From Symbiodinium natans (taxonomy: Eukaryota > Sar > Dinophyceae > Suessiales > Symbiodiniaceae): a stretch of DNA of 64,000 bases. Shown here in pieces: positions 21,471 to 32,044 of the stretch. Position 1 is the stretch's first letter; every line of letters starts with the position of its first letter. The notes beneath the pieces are model-generated. The model was not told where the DNA came from, searched no databases, and saw only the letters and a program-made list of their open reading frames with translations. The position numbers and the translations under genes are program-made. The stretch spans positions 52,501-116,500 of the forward strand of contig CAJNDS010002652.1 of assembly GCA_905221605.1 (NCBI GenBank), in the 5' to 3' direction.

Positions 21471-21566
21471 CTGGGTTGTGCTTTAAACCCTTTGAAAATT
21501 ATTTATGAATAGGTTCCCTTATAAGGAAAGAAGTGAAATTTAAAATTATCCCAAAGCACAACCCAG
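21471..21566. mobile_element. MITE-like element with 14-bp TIRs
   Basis: CTGGGTTGTGCTTT at the left end is repeated as a perfect reverse complement at the right end. The 96-bp element has an AT-rich core and no coding capacity. Confidence 0.7.
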
Positions 21567-21801
21567 GTTAGGGTTTCGGGATATGTCCTCCGAGCGACAG
21601 CCATCCCGGTTGAGCCACAGCTCAATCTGGTAGTGCGCCTCCTGCATTGCATTGCCGGAATCCTTGACTACCAACCCACACCTTAACTACACAAAACACC
21701 TAAAGCGGAGCCCCAAGCAAGCCTCAAGCCATTTTGGGGGAGGCCTTCTCTTGGACAAAAGGGTGGTTCAGGTTTAGGGGCTTCAGATTAGGGACAAGGG
21801 G

Positions 21802-21914
21802 CTAGACCCGGGAAGAACCTAGGAAAAAAACGAGTGCCCTTTTTGGTTTAAAGGGGGCTGCAAGGGAACCCAAACCCTTAAAAAAAGGGAATAAGGGCCT
21901 ACTCTGGGTCCTAG
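21802..21914. mobile_element. Diverged MITE of the CTAGGATGCCCAG group
   Basis: The right end (GGGAATAAGGGCC...CTCTGGGTCCTAG) and internal AAGGG/CCCTTT pairing resemble the element at 31922-32044. The left end CTAGACCCGGG is an imperfect partner. Confidence 0.45.
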
Positions 21915-22383
21915 TAGCCCTAAACCCTAAACCCTAAACCCTAACCCCTAAACCCTAAACCCTAAACCGAAAGTGGCTTCAGATTATGGACAAGAAGTGA
22001 TTATGGTGGGGTGGCTCGGGCCCAGCATCCCTTGAATGCCCAGCCTGGGAGCCTCGGGTTGATTGTTCAGCAACTTTAGGGTTTAGGGTTTAGGGTTTAG
22101 GGTTTAGGGTTTAGGGTTTAGGGTTTAGGGTTTAGGGTTTAGGGTTTAGGGTTTAGGGTTTAGGGTTTAGGGTTTAGGGTTTAGGGTTTAGGGTTTAGGG
22201 TTTAGGGTTTAGGGCATTTGGCGGACCCTCAGTAGGGACTTTTGGGGGACGGGACTTCTTAGTAGGGACTTTTCAGTGACCTTTTTTAGGCACTCTTAGG
22301 GACTTTTAGGGACTTTTAGGGACTTTTCGGGACTTTTCGGCACTTTTAGACACTCTTAGGCACTTTTAGGGACTTTCAGGGAC

Positions 22384-22502
22384 TTCGGGGTTCATGGCAT
22401 CGAGGAGGCGCGGGTTCTGGGGCGTGCGCTTGCTGAGCACCGGGCAGTTCCGCGCTCGGCAGCGTCCTGGCCACACTGCTGCCACTGCTCCAAGATCTCC
22501 TC
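22384..22502 (-). CDS. Candidate exon with internal frame switch
   Basis: A strong acceptor (CCCCCTTTTCAG, ending 22503) precedes GC3-rich sequence. Frame 0 gives EEILEQWQQCGQDAAERG. The next frame then gives RNCPVLSKRTPQNPRLLD and AMNPE up to a GTCCCT donor. The coding signature changes frame near 22450, so the exon is either broken by a 1-nt indel or is two pieces. Product unknown. Confidence 0.45.
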
Positions 22503-22509
22503 CTGAAAA

Positions 22510-23123
22510 GGGGGTTTAGGGTTTAGGGTTTAGGGTTTAGGGTCTAGGGTCTAGGGTTTAGGGTCTAGGGCTTGACAGGGTTTAGGGTTAAAGGCGAGGC
22601 TTATAGGGGCCTGTTGAGCTACAATGTTCCTTTGGTGCAGTGCACATTACAGTGCAAAGGACAGAGCCGCGCAACATTGCTAACTTGGCAATACTCTTTG
22701 GCTTCCGAAACCCTTAGCCCTAAACCCTAAACCCTAAACCCTAAACCCTAAACCCTAAACCCTAAACCCTAAACCCTAAACCCTAAACCCAAACGCCTAC
22801 ACCCTACACCCTAAACCCTAAACCCTAAACCCAAAACCCTAAACCTTGTTTTGGCACAAGGCAACAGCATGATCGTGCAGGGTCCGCTACTTTGTGTTGC
22901 AAGGCCCCGGTGCAGGCTCAACCCTAAACCCTAAACCCTTGCGGAAGGTTTCGGGTCCTCAGGATTTCGGGCTCATGGCTTGAAGGGTTTTGGAGCCAAT
23001 GGGAAGATCGATTCGTTGCTCTGAGGATGCTATCCACAACTGGGCTGCTTGTTTAGGGTTTAGGGTGTAGGGTGTAGGGTTTAGGGTGTTAAAGTAGCAT
23101 TAAAGACACTAAACCCTAAAGAC
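22510..23123. repeat. TTTAGGG and CCCTAAA arrays with hairpin segment
   Basis: TTTAGGG at 22512-22575 and CCCTAAA at 22716-22850. Between them (about 22630-22680) CAATGTT, CCTTTG and GCAG are mirrored by CTGC-like, CAAAGG and AACATTG, a likely small hairpin element. A short exon-like island (GNSMIVQGP on the plus strand) lies near 22862-22890. Confidence 0.65.
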
Positions 23124-23205
23124 CCTGAAGGCGTGTCCTCCGTCATCTCCCTCTCGTAGGACCACAGCTGCCACTGGGGGCCTTCCCAGATAGCCAAAAG
23201 CACAG
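23124..23205 (-). CDS. Candidate internal exon (82 nt)
   Basis: Bounded by TGCCAAG on the acceptor side and CAGG|GTCTTTAGGG on the donor side. The frame reads VLLAIWEGPQWQLWSYERE then MTEDTPS, with G/C third bases and three Trp. The donor opens into telomere-like repeat. Family not recognised. Confidence 0.5.
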
Positions 23206-23802
23206 CTTGGCAGGAGTTTGGGTGGGGGGTTCTGGGATGCCCAAAACCCGAGGACTTCGGGGTTTAGGGTTTAGGGTTTAGGGTTTAGGGTTTAGGGTTT
23301 AGGGTTTAGGGTTTAGGGTTTAGGGTTTAGGGTTTAGGGTTTAGGGTTTAGGGTTTAGGGTTTAGGGCTCAGGGGGCCCGAGGTCCTCGGCCTTGCACGC
23401 TTTGAAGCCCCAAACCCCAAACCTACAGGATCAATCCAGATCCTCGGCCTCAACCACCTGGTTCCCAGTAACAAACCACGCAAGGTTGAGGGTTTAGGGT
23501 TTAAGGTTTAGGGTTTAGGGTTTAGCGTTTAGGGTTTAGGGTTTAGGGCTTAGGGCTTCGTGCCGGCCGGACTTTCAGCAGTTTCAAGCCAAGGCAAGAA
23601 AGTCTGCCCAGGAACCTAGGAATTGAGAGAAAGGGTGTCCCGTCTGTATAGATGATGGGTAAACCCCAAAACCCAAAACCCCCTTTCTTCCTTGGTTGAG
23701 TCCTAAACGGCTGAAAACCAGATCCGAAACCCCCGAAACACGCCAAAGCCCTACTGTCCCGGCCTCCTAAACCTAAACCCCAAACCCTAAACCCTTCTCC
23801 AG
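23206..23802. repeat. TTTAGGG arrays with short islands
   Basis: Arrays at 23260-23370 and 23480-23560. Small islands at 23378-23405 (minus: FKACKAEDLGPPE) and 23429-23480 (plus: SIQILGLNHLVPSNKPRK, after acceptor CCTACAG) look exon-like. They are too short to call separately. Confidence 0.6.
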
Positions 23803-23863
23803 CCTATGCTCATGGACGGCCCAGGGCCGAAGGTCATGCACGCCCGGTTCAGGAGCTCTTCCT
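23803..23863 (+). CDS. Candidate internal exon (61 nt)
   Basis: Acceptor CCCTTCTCCAG ends at 23802. The frame reads PMLMDGPGPKVMHARFRSSS. The donor is GTTTAGGG, the first unit of the 200-bp telomere-like array that follows. CCCTAAA-type repeats lie upstream. Family not recognised. Confidence 0.45.
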
Positions 23864-24067
23864 GTTTAGGGTTTAGGGTTTAGGGTTTAGGGTTTAGGGT
23901 TTAGGGTTTAGGGTTTAGGGTTTAGGGTTTAGGGTTTAGGGTTTAGGGTTTAGGGTTTAGGGTTTAGGGTTTAGGGTTTAGGGTTTAGGGTTTAGGGTTT
24001 AGGGTTTAGGGTTTAGGGTTTAGGGTTTAGGGTTTAGGGTTTAGGGTTTAGGGTTTAGGGTTTAGGG
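23864..24067. repeat. Uninterrupted TTTAGGG array (about 29 units)
   Basis: Perfect TTTAGGG units over about 200 bp, one of the purest arrays in the window. Confidence 0.98.
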
Positions 24068-26760
24068 TCGAGGGCGGAGAGTCCTGGAGGGCATGCTGAA
24101 TACACGGCAGGTGTGCTGTTGAAATATGCTGCTGTCCGAACGATTAGTTCTGGAGGTTGAAGTTGAGAGATTTAGGGCTCAGTTTAGGGGTTTTAGGGGT
24201 CTAGGGAAGTGAAGATGCTACAGTTGGGCTTACCGCGCAGGGGCCGTAAGCCCTCCACTGCAAACTTCCCATCAACAAAAAAAAACGGGCCTGGCATGGC
24301 TCGTCTTAGAACTGAGCCGTGACTTGAAAGAACCCTATAGTAGAGCTCTAGACCGCACGCAATGAGCCCCAGAATAGGGAACCCTGAACCCAAAACGTTG
24401 GTAGCCCAGTGGTACCCTTTTGGGAGCTGGCTACAGTCATAAGGGATCCTCTGACCCAAAAAGGGTTTAGGGTTGGGGGTTTAGGGTTTGGGGCTGCCCA
24501 CAGCCCGACTCCTACACCGAACAAAACCCCGAGCCCAACACACGCCTGGAGAGCCAGTCGCCAGCGTGCGACATCGCCGCCTCAGGCCAGCGTTTTGGGC
24601 CCCTAAACCCTCAACCCGAACCTTAAACTCTTGTGGCTCATGTGGGCTGTCGGGTGATTCGCCGGTTTGAGGTTTGAGGTTTGAGGTCTTTAGGGCGGGA
24701 TCTAGGGATTCTTTCTGTACATGCCTGCGCTCCAATGCCCTTAGGATCCCTCCGAAAACTCCACCAACTTGCCAAGAGGTCGGAAACTCCCCAAACGATT
24801 ACATCCACGCTGAACACTGATTGAGCCGCAAAGTCCTACGCCCTGCACCCCAAATCGCAAACCCCGAAGCCCTTTAGTAAAGGCTTCGCTCCAATTTTGC
24901 GGTGGAGGCGCTGCAGTGCGTGAAGAGAGCCACGACCTGGGACAGAGCATGACTGGGCTTAGAGTCTTAGGGGCTTAAGGGAGTTGAGAGGGTTTAGGGT
25001 TTAGGGTTAGGGCGGTGAAGAGTTCAGACCATGAATTCAAAGTGTCTACGGAGACTCACAGTCCAGGAGTCGCACAACCCTAAAGCCTGGGAGCAGGCGG
25101 GCAAAAAATGTGAACTCTTCGCGCAATACATATGAACCCCAAGGAATGCCCTAAACCTGTCTAAACTAGAAATGCATGAGATACGAATGAAACACGCGTA
25201 AACCAAGATTCCCATCACCCCGCAGTCATATCAACTCGCCACGCCCGGGTTAAGTGTGTAGGGTTTAGATCGGGGGTTTCGGGTTTAGAGCAAAGGCTTT
25301 CGGCTTCTGCCCTAAACCCTGAACCCCAAACCCCAAACCCTAAACCCTAAACCGGGACCTCTTCGGCTTGAAACACGCCAGCGAGTCGCCTCATCTGGAG
25401 ACATCGCTGCGCGCGTTCTCTGGGAAGGCCTGGAATACCAGAATCCCAAGTAAGCTTCCCTACTTTGGAGTAGGCCCTGGAGAAAAAGTTTTTCTTTTTG
25501 GGTCTAAGTAGCGATAATAGGAACCCAGAACCAAAACATGTATTAAAGTATAGTACCCCCAAACCCAAGCTACGCCGTAGGGTTTAAGGCTTGCTGCAAT
25601 GAGGGCTTAGGGCTTCGAATCCTAAACCCTAAACTCTTACAACCCGAAATCCTTCGAACCCCGAAGCCCGAAAAAGCCCCGGGCTTGAGGTTGGGAGGTT
25701 CCCCCTTCTACGAACATTCTTTAATAGGAATGATAGTACCCCCATCCCCCCCTTATAATCCCTATTGAGGACCGTTCGTAAAAGGGGGAACTCCCAACCT
25801 ACAAGCCCTAAAACCCTAAACCCTAAACCATAAACCAAGGGCTGAAGGGGGCTTGAGGATACAAGGGCTTAAGCGGTCCCGTTGGCGGTGCGGGCTTGCG
25901 GAGACCAAGCCGGACCAAGCCTGCAAAGCCCGAAATGCCCATACATGTAGGTTTCAGGTTTTGGGTTTTGGGGTTTGGGGTTTAGGGTTTAGGGTTAAGG
26001 GTTAAGGGTTAAGGGTTAAGGGTTAAGGGTTTAGGGTTTAGGGTTTAGGGCCAGAAGCCAACAAGCAAATGGAACACACGCGCTGGCCTCTCTTCGAGTA
26101 GCAGCCCATAGAGACTGGGCCTGGACAGCGGTTGAAGCTTGTTCAGGGTTGATTGTTAAGGGTTTAGGGTTTCGGGTTTAGGGTTTAGGGTTGAGGGCTT
26201 AGAGCTTAGAGTTTAGGGTAAACTACAGCAGAACAAACGAGCGTTTAGGGTTGCGGATGTGCGGGCTTTGACGGTTCGGGGTTGGCGGTTTAGGGAAATT
26301 TGCTGTGGGTGCGTTCATAGCTTCAGGTGTACTGGCGAAGACCTACGGCCTGTTTGTCATAAGACTTTGCAGTTCCCAGCTCTTAAACTGAAAACCCCGA
26401 AAAGAGCTCACGAAACCTAAAAAATAAACTAAATAAGAACTGAGCCGTAAACAAACCGTACAAAGCCCCCAACAAGCGATAAGCAAAGCATAGCAAAAGC
26501 CTTAACCTAGAACAAAACCATGCGCGTAAGAAATGCACCTAAAACCCAAGAACCCTAAACCCCTAAACCCTGCCACCGTAAACCCTAAACCCTAAAACCC
26601 TAAATCCTGAAACCCTAAACCCTAAACCCCAAGAACCCTAAGAATCCCATGAGAAAATGGCTCGGCCGGCGACGCTGGCGCCAGCGCCCCGAGGTCCGCG
26701 GGTTGGGCGCCCAGCGTGTAGCCTTGGTGGCCCAGCAAAGCAATATACCTCCCTTTTGGG
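24068..26760. other. Unique and degenerate repeat DNA
   Basis: Scattered short telomere-like runs, including a homogeneous GGGTTAA block at about 25993-26030. A degenerate MITE half lies at 24398-24464. Positions 26220-26520 are unique without a recognised gene. An island at 26650-26720 reads LGAQPADLGALAPASPAEPF on the minus strand and is exon-like. Overlapping frames of 60-88 codons elsewhere are not convincing. Confidence 0.5.
25682..25806. mobile_element. MITE, GTTCCCCCTT family (about 125 bp)
   Basis: Left GGCTTGAGGTTGGGAGG and right CCCAACCTACAAGCC are inverted partners. The stem continues with TTCCCCCTTCTACGAAC against GTTCGTAAAAGGGGGAA. Relatives lie at 28799-28874 and 33370-33457. 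Confidence 0.7.
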
Positions 26761-26767
26761 GGTGTAG

Positions 26768-27070
26768 CGTTTAGGGTTTAGGGTTTAGGGTTTAGGGTTT
26801 AGGGTTTAGGGTTTAGGGTTTAGGGTTTAAGGTTTAGGGTTTAGGGTTTAGGTGGTTTAGGGTTTAGGGTTTAGGGTTTAGGGTGCATGGTTCTTGGTAG
26901 CCCAGTGACCATATTACAAGAAGGGTTGGCGCCGCTGGGCCACCGGTGAAAGGATGAAACGGGCCCTAAACCCTAAACCCTAAACCCTAAAACCTAAACC
27001 CTAAACCCTAAACCCTAAACCCTGAACCCTGAACCCTGAACCCTGAACCCTAAACCCTAAACCCTAAACG
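26768..27070. repeat. TTTAGGG array, MITE fragment, CCCTAAA array
   Basis: TTTAGGG at 26768-26884 and CCCTAAA at 26965-27070 flank a 55-bp element (26893-26947) that starts CTTGGTAGCCCAGTGACC and ends GCTGGGCCACCGG. It is a short member of the CTTGGTAGCCCAGT family. Confidence 0.75.
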
Positions 27071-28334
27071 CCACCAAGTCGCGGAGCCGGGGCCAGGCCT
27101 GCAGAGCTTTTTAGGTTTTACTTCGAGTTTATTTTAGAGGTTTTGGGGTTTAGGTCTTAGGGGTTTAGGGTTTGGGGTTTAGGGGTTAGGGTTTAGGGGT
27201 TGAGGGGTTTAGGATTTAGGGTTGAGGGTTTAGGGGTTTAGGCTTAGGGCGTTCGGCTTCAGGACTGAAGTAGGGATTCGTTTAGGGGTTTCAGGTTTAG
27301 GGGGTTGAGGGTTCACAGGTTGAGGGTTGAGGGGCTGAGGGTCCGAAACCGTCCGACCCTCCCCTCTTTTTGGCCAAGCAGGCCGCAAGCGACCCGCTTC
27401 AAAGTACGCCTAAGCCCGAAACCCTACAGCCTACACCCCTAAACCCAAAACCCTCACGGGAAAATAGGTGCACCCCCTGGTCAAAATTTCAGAGGCTGAG
27501 CGCGCAACCTGACTGCGGCCATTTCGCATCGCCTTTTCGCAGAGTAGCGGTGGGCGTGGGGTCTCAACACTATGATTCTTCAACACCCCAAAGCAGAGGG
27601 CGTAAGCTAAGAGGCCCGAGAGTTTCAGGGCTTCAGGGTTGTGGCCCTAAACCCCAAACCCCAAACCCTAAACCCGAAACCCTACGACGCTTTGGAGGTT
27701 TGGAGGTTTATGGGTTATAAGGGTCAGGCTGGAGGGTAATTATAAGCTTTAAAGCTTCTTTCGACCTTGAGCTGTTGCGAGTTGGGTTGATAGGGTTCAG
27801 GGTTCAGGGCTCAGGGTTTAGGGTTTAGGGTTTAGGGCTTAGGGTTTAGGGCTTGGGTTTAGGATTTAGGGTTGTGGGTGTAGGGCTTAGGGTTTAGGAT
27901 TGAGGGCTTAGTGCATGTTGAACCCCTGATCCGCCCAAGCCCTGAAACCTACAAACCCTCAACCCTAAACCTAGTTGCTGAGTTCATTAAGACCCCCAAA
28001 ATGTGTACACTTTCAGTTCTATAGGGGGTTATAGTATCCCAAAAAGTGTAAAGTGTGCTCACTCAGCTACTAAGTAAACCCTAAACCCTAAACCCTAAAC
28101 CCTAAACCCTAAACCCTGAACCACGACATGAAGCCCGAGAGCTGAATCCCCAGTCCCAAGCCCTAAATGCCCCAATCCCCACACACCAGAAGTGCGCCCT
28201 GAATCGCTCTAACCCTAAACCCTAAACCCTAAACCCTAAACCCTAAACCCTAAACCCTAAACCCTAAACCCTAAACCCTAAACCCTAAGCCCAAAACCCT
28301 AAACCCTAAACCCAAACCCCAAACCCTTATCATC
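27071..28334. repeat. Mixed arrays with inverted-repeat element
   Basis: A small minus-strand island at 27075-27105 (AWPRLRDLVA, acceptor CTCTGCAG) precedes degenerate TTTAGGG DNA to 27340. Unique DNA at 27360-27640 includes a 116-codon plus frame without recognised motifs. TTTAGGG-type repeats run at 27790-27905. CCCTAAA arrays run at 28076-28125 and 28210-28330. Confidence 0.6.
27971..28075. mobile_element. MITE-like element (about 105 bp)
   Basis: CTAGTTGCTGAG at the left is mirrored by CTCAGCTACTAAG at the right. Inside, GTGTACACTTT pairs with AAAGTGT. It sits at the turn between a TTTAGGG arm and a CCCTAAA arm. Confidence 0.6.
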
Positions 28335-28404
28335 CCTTGGGGCGGTCCTGGACCACCGCGCGGCCGTCAAAGTCTTCGGACATGGAGGAGGCCACAAAGG
28401 TGAC
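28335..28404 (-). CDS. Candidate internal exon (70 nt)
   Basis: Acceptor GCTGAGTTCAG ends at 28405. The frame reads VTFVASSMSEDFDGRAVV then QDRPK with strong GC3. The likely donor is GATGAT (a GA donor, a type reported in dinoflagellates). CCCTAAA lies to the left and TTTAGGG to the right. Family not recognised. Confidence 0.5.
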
Positions 28405-28439
28405 CTGAACTCAGCAACCCCCCAAGAAAAGTGAACTTC

Positions 28440-28606
28440 GACACCCTGGGGGTTTAGGGTTTAGCGGTTTAGGGTTCAGGGTTTTGGGTTTTGGGTTTAG
28501 GGTTTAGGGTTTAGGGTTTAGGGTCTAGGGTTTAGGGTGTAGGGTTTAGGGCAACCCTAAACTCAACTAACCTCCCCAAGCTTCCTAGGCCCTTAACCCT
28601 CAAGAC
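28440..28606. repeat. TTTAGGG array
   Basis: TTTAGGG and TTTTGGG units at 28447-28555, then a short CCCTAAA-derived segment leading to the next island. Confidence 0.9.
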
Positions 28607-28664
28607 CCTTGTGCTCGCCGGGTGCCACGCCGAACCGCTGAGCGCTCGCCTTGGAAACTCGGAG
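28607..28664 (-). CDS. Candidate internal exon (58 nt)
   Basis: The frame reads LRVSKASAQRFGVAPGEHK between a TCCGAG acceptor and a GTCTTG donor, with nearly all third bases G or C. The upstream limit is uncertain because an earlier AG would add NSE. Family not recognised. Confidence 0.45.
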
Positions 28665-28689
28665 CTCGGAGTTATGAGGTTGGGATGTT

Positions 28690-29131
28690 CCCATCAGGGT
28701 TGAGGGTTTAGGGCTTAGGGCTTAGGGCTTAGGGCTTAGGGCTTAGGGTTTAGGGTTTAGGGTTTAGGGCTTAGGGCTTAGGGTTTAGGGTTTAGGGCTA
28801 CTAGCAGTCCTTAATAAGGAATATAATAGGGGTTTCCTTTATCCCCCTTAAGGGCTGTTAGTATAAGGGGGAACGTAACAAGTATGAGGTCTAAAGACGG
28901 GCTCTCGAGTTCAACTTGTTCTTTGGGGCTTTCGGGTTTCTTGCTGCAACTTCAACCTCCTCTAAGCCCTAAATCCCGAAACCCCTTAGCCCCTATGCAT
29001 TCGGATGTCCCCCTTATGCTAGCAGTCCTTAACAGCCCCTAAACCCCAAACCCCAAACCCCAAACCCCAAACCCTAAACCCTAAACCCTAAACCCTGAAC
29101 CCTAAACCCTAAACCCTAAACCCTAAACCCC
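28690..29131. repeat. GGGCTTA/TTTAGGG array, MITE, CCCCAAA/CCCTAAA array
   Basis: Repeats at 28700-28798, including six GGGCTTA units, are followed by a MITE at 28799-28874 (CCTTAAT...ACTGTTAGTATAAGGGGGAAC type). A partial copy lies at 29007-29036 and CCCCAAA/CCCTAAA at 29036-29131. Confidence 0.75.
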
Positions 29132-29219
29132 CTATCGGGCTGAGGAACCCTCGGACTCCCAGGGCAGCCATGCGGCCCCTCCAGGAAGTAGGTGTGCGAG
29201 GCAGCATCGAACTCGAGGC
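29132..29219 (-). CDS. Candidate internal exon
   Basis: Acceptor CCAGTCCCAG ends at 29220. The frame reads LEFDAASHTYFLEGPHGCPG then SPRVPQPD. The donor is GATAGG (GA type) or the GT of GTTTAGGG a few bases on. CCCTAAA and TTTAGGG arms flank it in the usual order. Family not recognised. Confidence 0.5.
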
Positions 29220-29224
29220 CTGGG

Positions 29225-29815
29225 ACTGGAGTTTGCGGTTTGGGGTTTGGGGTTTAGGGCTTAGGGTTTAGGGTTTAGGGTTTAGGGTTCAGGGTTTAGG
29301 GTTCAGGGTTTAGGGTTTAGGGTTTAGGGTTTAGGGTTTAGGGTGTAGGGTGCGGCTTCAGGTTCAGGGCTTAGAGTTTCGGGCTTCAGTAGGTCAAATG
29401 CCCTTTCCTTAACCTCCGCACCCCAAAGACGAAGTCCCAAAACACCTCTACTCCCTAAACCTCCAACATCCCAAAACCCTATGGACCCTGTGGGCTCTAA
29501 GCCCCAAACCTCTACTCCCCAAATAAATCCTCAAATCCCCAACACAAACCCTAAACCCTAAACCCTAAACCCTAGGACCCGATACATCCCGAAGCAGAAG
29601 CTTGGCAGCCCAAGAACCACATCAAAATGCGCGTACCCTTTTCGGGCGTTGGCTACTTCATAAGGGAGCCTGGAACCCAAAAAAAGGGGCGAAAAGGGTC
29701 CTCAAGGCATCATTAGCCATAAACCCGAAACCCGAAACCCGAAACCCGAGACCCTAAACCCTAAACCCTAAACCCTAAACCCTAAACCCTAAACCCTAAA
29801 CCCTACGTCACGCAC
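29225..29815. repeat. TTTAGGG array, unique spacer, CCCTAAA arrays
   Basis: TTTAGGG at 29235-29350, short CCCTAAA at 29540-29575 and CCCTAAA at 29718-29806. The last begins with four CCCGAAA units. A diverged CTTGGTAGCCC-family element occupies 29601-29706. Confidence 0.8.
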
Positions 29816-29888
29816 CCGAGCTGCGGTCGTCGCGGGGGTTGGCGTTTACCATCTCGAGATACCTCGCCCGGGAGGCCAACTCCGGGAG
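29816..29888 (-). CDS. Candidate internal exon (73 nt)
   Basis: Among the clearest boundaries: acceptor GGACCCTCAG and donor GTGCGT. The frame reads LPELASRARYLEMVNANP then RDDRSSG with strong GC3. The donor is followed within 10 nt by TTTAGGG repeats, and CCCTAAA repeats precede the acceptor in sense orientation. Confidence 0.55.
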
Positions 29889-29919
29889 CTGAGGGTCCAA
29901 AGCTTTGGAGGGTGTGGTG

Positions 29920-30845
29920 TTTACGGTTCAGGGTTTTAGGGTTTGGGGATTTAGGGTTTAGGGTTTAGGGTTTAGGGTTTAGGGTTTAGGGTTTAGGGTT
30001 TAGGGTCTAGGGTTTAGGGTTTAGGGTTTAGGGTTTAGGGTTTAGCATTTAGGGCTTTGGGTCAAGATACCCTGAGTAGCCCCTTTTTGGAAATTCTTAT
30101 CTTGGGCATCAGTGTGCCTCAAACCCCACAGGCTCAACCATAAAGCCCCTTAGGCAGTCGGATAAAAGGGCTTGGGTCCCTAAACCAAAAACCCTAAACT
30201 TGCCCTAAACCCTACAAACCCCTAAACCCCTACACCGCCCACACCGCTGATTCCTAAACCACCCCCCGAACCCCAAACCCCCAAATCCCAAACCCCAAGC
30301 CCAAACCCCAAACAACCAAACCCCAAAACCCCCCAACCCCCAAACCCCCTCTCAACCCTGAACCCTAAACCATAAACCCGAAACCCCAAACCCGAAACCC
30401 TAAACCCTAAACCCGAAACCCTAAACCCCAAACCCTAAACCCCAAACCCTAAACCCCAAACCCTAAATAAACCCTAAACCCCAAACCCTAAACCCTAAAC
30501 CCCAAACCCTAAACCCTAAACCCCAAACCCTAAACCCTAAACCCCAAACCCTAAACCCCAAACCCTAAAGCCTAAACCCCAAACCCTAAACCCTAAACCC
30601 CAAACCCCAAACCCTAAACCCTAAACCCCAAACCCTAAACCCCAAACCCTAAATAAACCCTAAACCCCAAACCCTAAACCAAACCCCAAACCCCAAACCC
30701 CAAACCCCAAACCCCAAACCCTAAACCCTAAACCCTAACCCCCAAACCCCAAACCCCAAACCCCAAGCCCCAAACCCTAAACCCTAAACCCCAAACCCTA
30801 AACCCTAAACCCTAAACCCTAAACCCTCCCTTGAGGTGGAGGGAC
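29920..30845. repeat. TTTAGGG array then 475-bp CCCTAAA/CCCCAAA array
   Basis: TTTAGGG at 29925-30060. A 290-bp mostly unique spacer holds no gene. Positions 30355-30830 mix CCCTAAA and CCCCAAA units with two shared CCCTAAATAAACCC junctions, suggesting local duplication of a block. Confidence 0.9.
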
Positions 30846-30930
30846 CTGGGCTCGGGTCCGGTCCCGGGAGAGGGCGGCTTCGCCGAGATCCACGGCGCGG
30901 ACCTGGGCCAGAACTCGCTCGAGCAAGCGC
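30846..30930 (-). CDS. Candidate internal exon (85 nt)
   Basis: Between CCTTTGAG and donor GTCCCT the minus frame reads RLLERVLAQVRAVDLGEAAL then SRDRTRAQ, almost every third base G or C. The plus strand is also open (AEIHGADLGQNSLEQ), so strand is likely but not certain. Confidence 0.45.
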
Positions 30931-31631
30931 CTCAAAGGTTTAGGGTTTAGGGTTTAGGGTTTAGGGTTTAGGGTTTAGGGTTTAGGGTTTAGGGTTTAGG
31001 GTTTAGGGTTTAGGGTTTAGGGTTTAGGTTTTGGGTTTTGGGTTTTGGGTTTTGGGTTTTGGGGTTTAGGACCTGAGTGGATTTAGGAATCTAGGGTGTT
31101 AGGGCATAGGAATTTCGGGTGTCAGGCAGGCATTTTGGTAGTTTCATTTGGGTTCAGGGCTTAGGAATTTAGGGTGTCAGGGTTTAGGAATTTATGGCGC
31201 TAGTTTTTGGGGGTAATTTAGGGCATTAGGGTTTAGTAGTTTAGGGTTTTAGGGCTTTAAGGGTTTAGCCGCTTACGGGGTTAGGGTTGTTAGTGCTGCG
31301 TGGGCTTACATCGTATTCATAGGGTTTATGGTACCCTGAACCCCAAACCCTAAACCCTGAACCCTGAACCCTAAACCCTAAACCCTAAACCCTAAACCCT
31401 AAACCCCTGCCTGTCGAGGATGGCTTCGGCATGCTCCCCTACTGTGCAGCTGCCTGCCGTTGGAGGCTTTGGAGCTCATCTGAGGGTAGGGCTTAGGGTT
31501 TAGGGATTAGGGTTTAGTGTTTAGTGTTTAGGGTTTAGGGTTTAGGGTTTAGGGTTTAGGGTTTAGGGTTTAGGGTTTAGGGTTTAGGGTTTGGGGTTTG
31601 GTTTAGGGTTTAGGGTTTAGGGCTTAGGGGT

Positions 31632-31739
31632 AGTCACATGGTCCCTTGACATGGGCCTTTTCTTGGGGATCAATACCCCTTGTTATATTCCCCGCAAGAA
31701 GGGCCCACCAAAGGGACCACATTGAGAGACCATGTAACT
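31632..31739. mobile_element. MITE-like element with long stem
   Basis: AGTCACATGGTC...GGGCCTTTTCTTGGGGA is mirrored by TCCCCGCAAGAAGGGCCC...GACCATGTAACT. It is about 108 bp, non-coding, and lies between a TTTAGGG arm and a CCCTAAA arm. Confidence 0.7.
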
Positions 31740-31921
31740 TCCCTTTTTTGGGCTTAGGATTTGTCTCTGGGAACTGGGGTCTTGTAAAGTTTCGGGTTGA
31801 AGGGATGGGTTTCAGGGTCTAGGGGTTTCGGGATTTGGGATCTCAAAGTGCTGGGTTTAGGCATTTGTGGTTTCTAGGTTTTGGGATTTAGGAACGGTTT
31901 CCCGTAGCAGCAGACCTAACA

Positions 31922-32044
31922 CTAGGATGCTCAGTAACCCAGGATTAAAAAGGGTACCCTTTTTGCTTAAAGGGGTTTATAAGGGAACCTAACCCCCCCT
32001 CCCCCCCCAAAAAAAGGGAATAAGGTCACTACTGGGCATCCTAG
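31922..32044. mobile_element. MITE with CTAGGATGCYCAGTA inverted ends
   Basis: Left end CTAGGATGCTCAGTA matches the reverse complement of the right end TACTGGGCATCCTAG with one mismatch. Inside, AAAAAGGGTACCC and GGGAATAAGG resemble the CTTGGTAGCCCAGT family. A 67-codon frame across it is not a gene. Confidence 0.7.

Larger units (their letters stand above)
20771..22383. repeat. Telomere-like arrays and unique spacers
   Basis: TTTAGGG repeats at 20885-20942 and 22074-22214 (about 20 units), CCCTAAA at 21911-21970. Unique DNA at 20945-21420 and 21575-21780 shows no gene I recognise. Positions 22240-22385 consist of short repeats of GGGACTTTTAG or GCACTTTTAG. Confidence 0.8.

Noticed and set aside
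21727-21737. AGCCATTTTGG match to part of the spliced leader
   Set aside because: The match ends before the GCTCAAG terminus and has no associated coding island.
30222-30431. 69-codon frame rich in GFRVSGLGF
   Set aside because: It is a translation of the CCCTAAA/CCCCAAA array.
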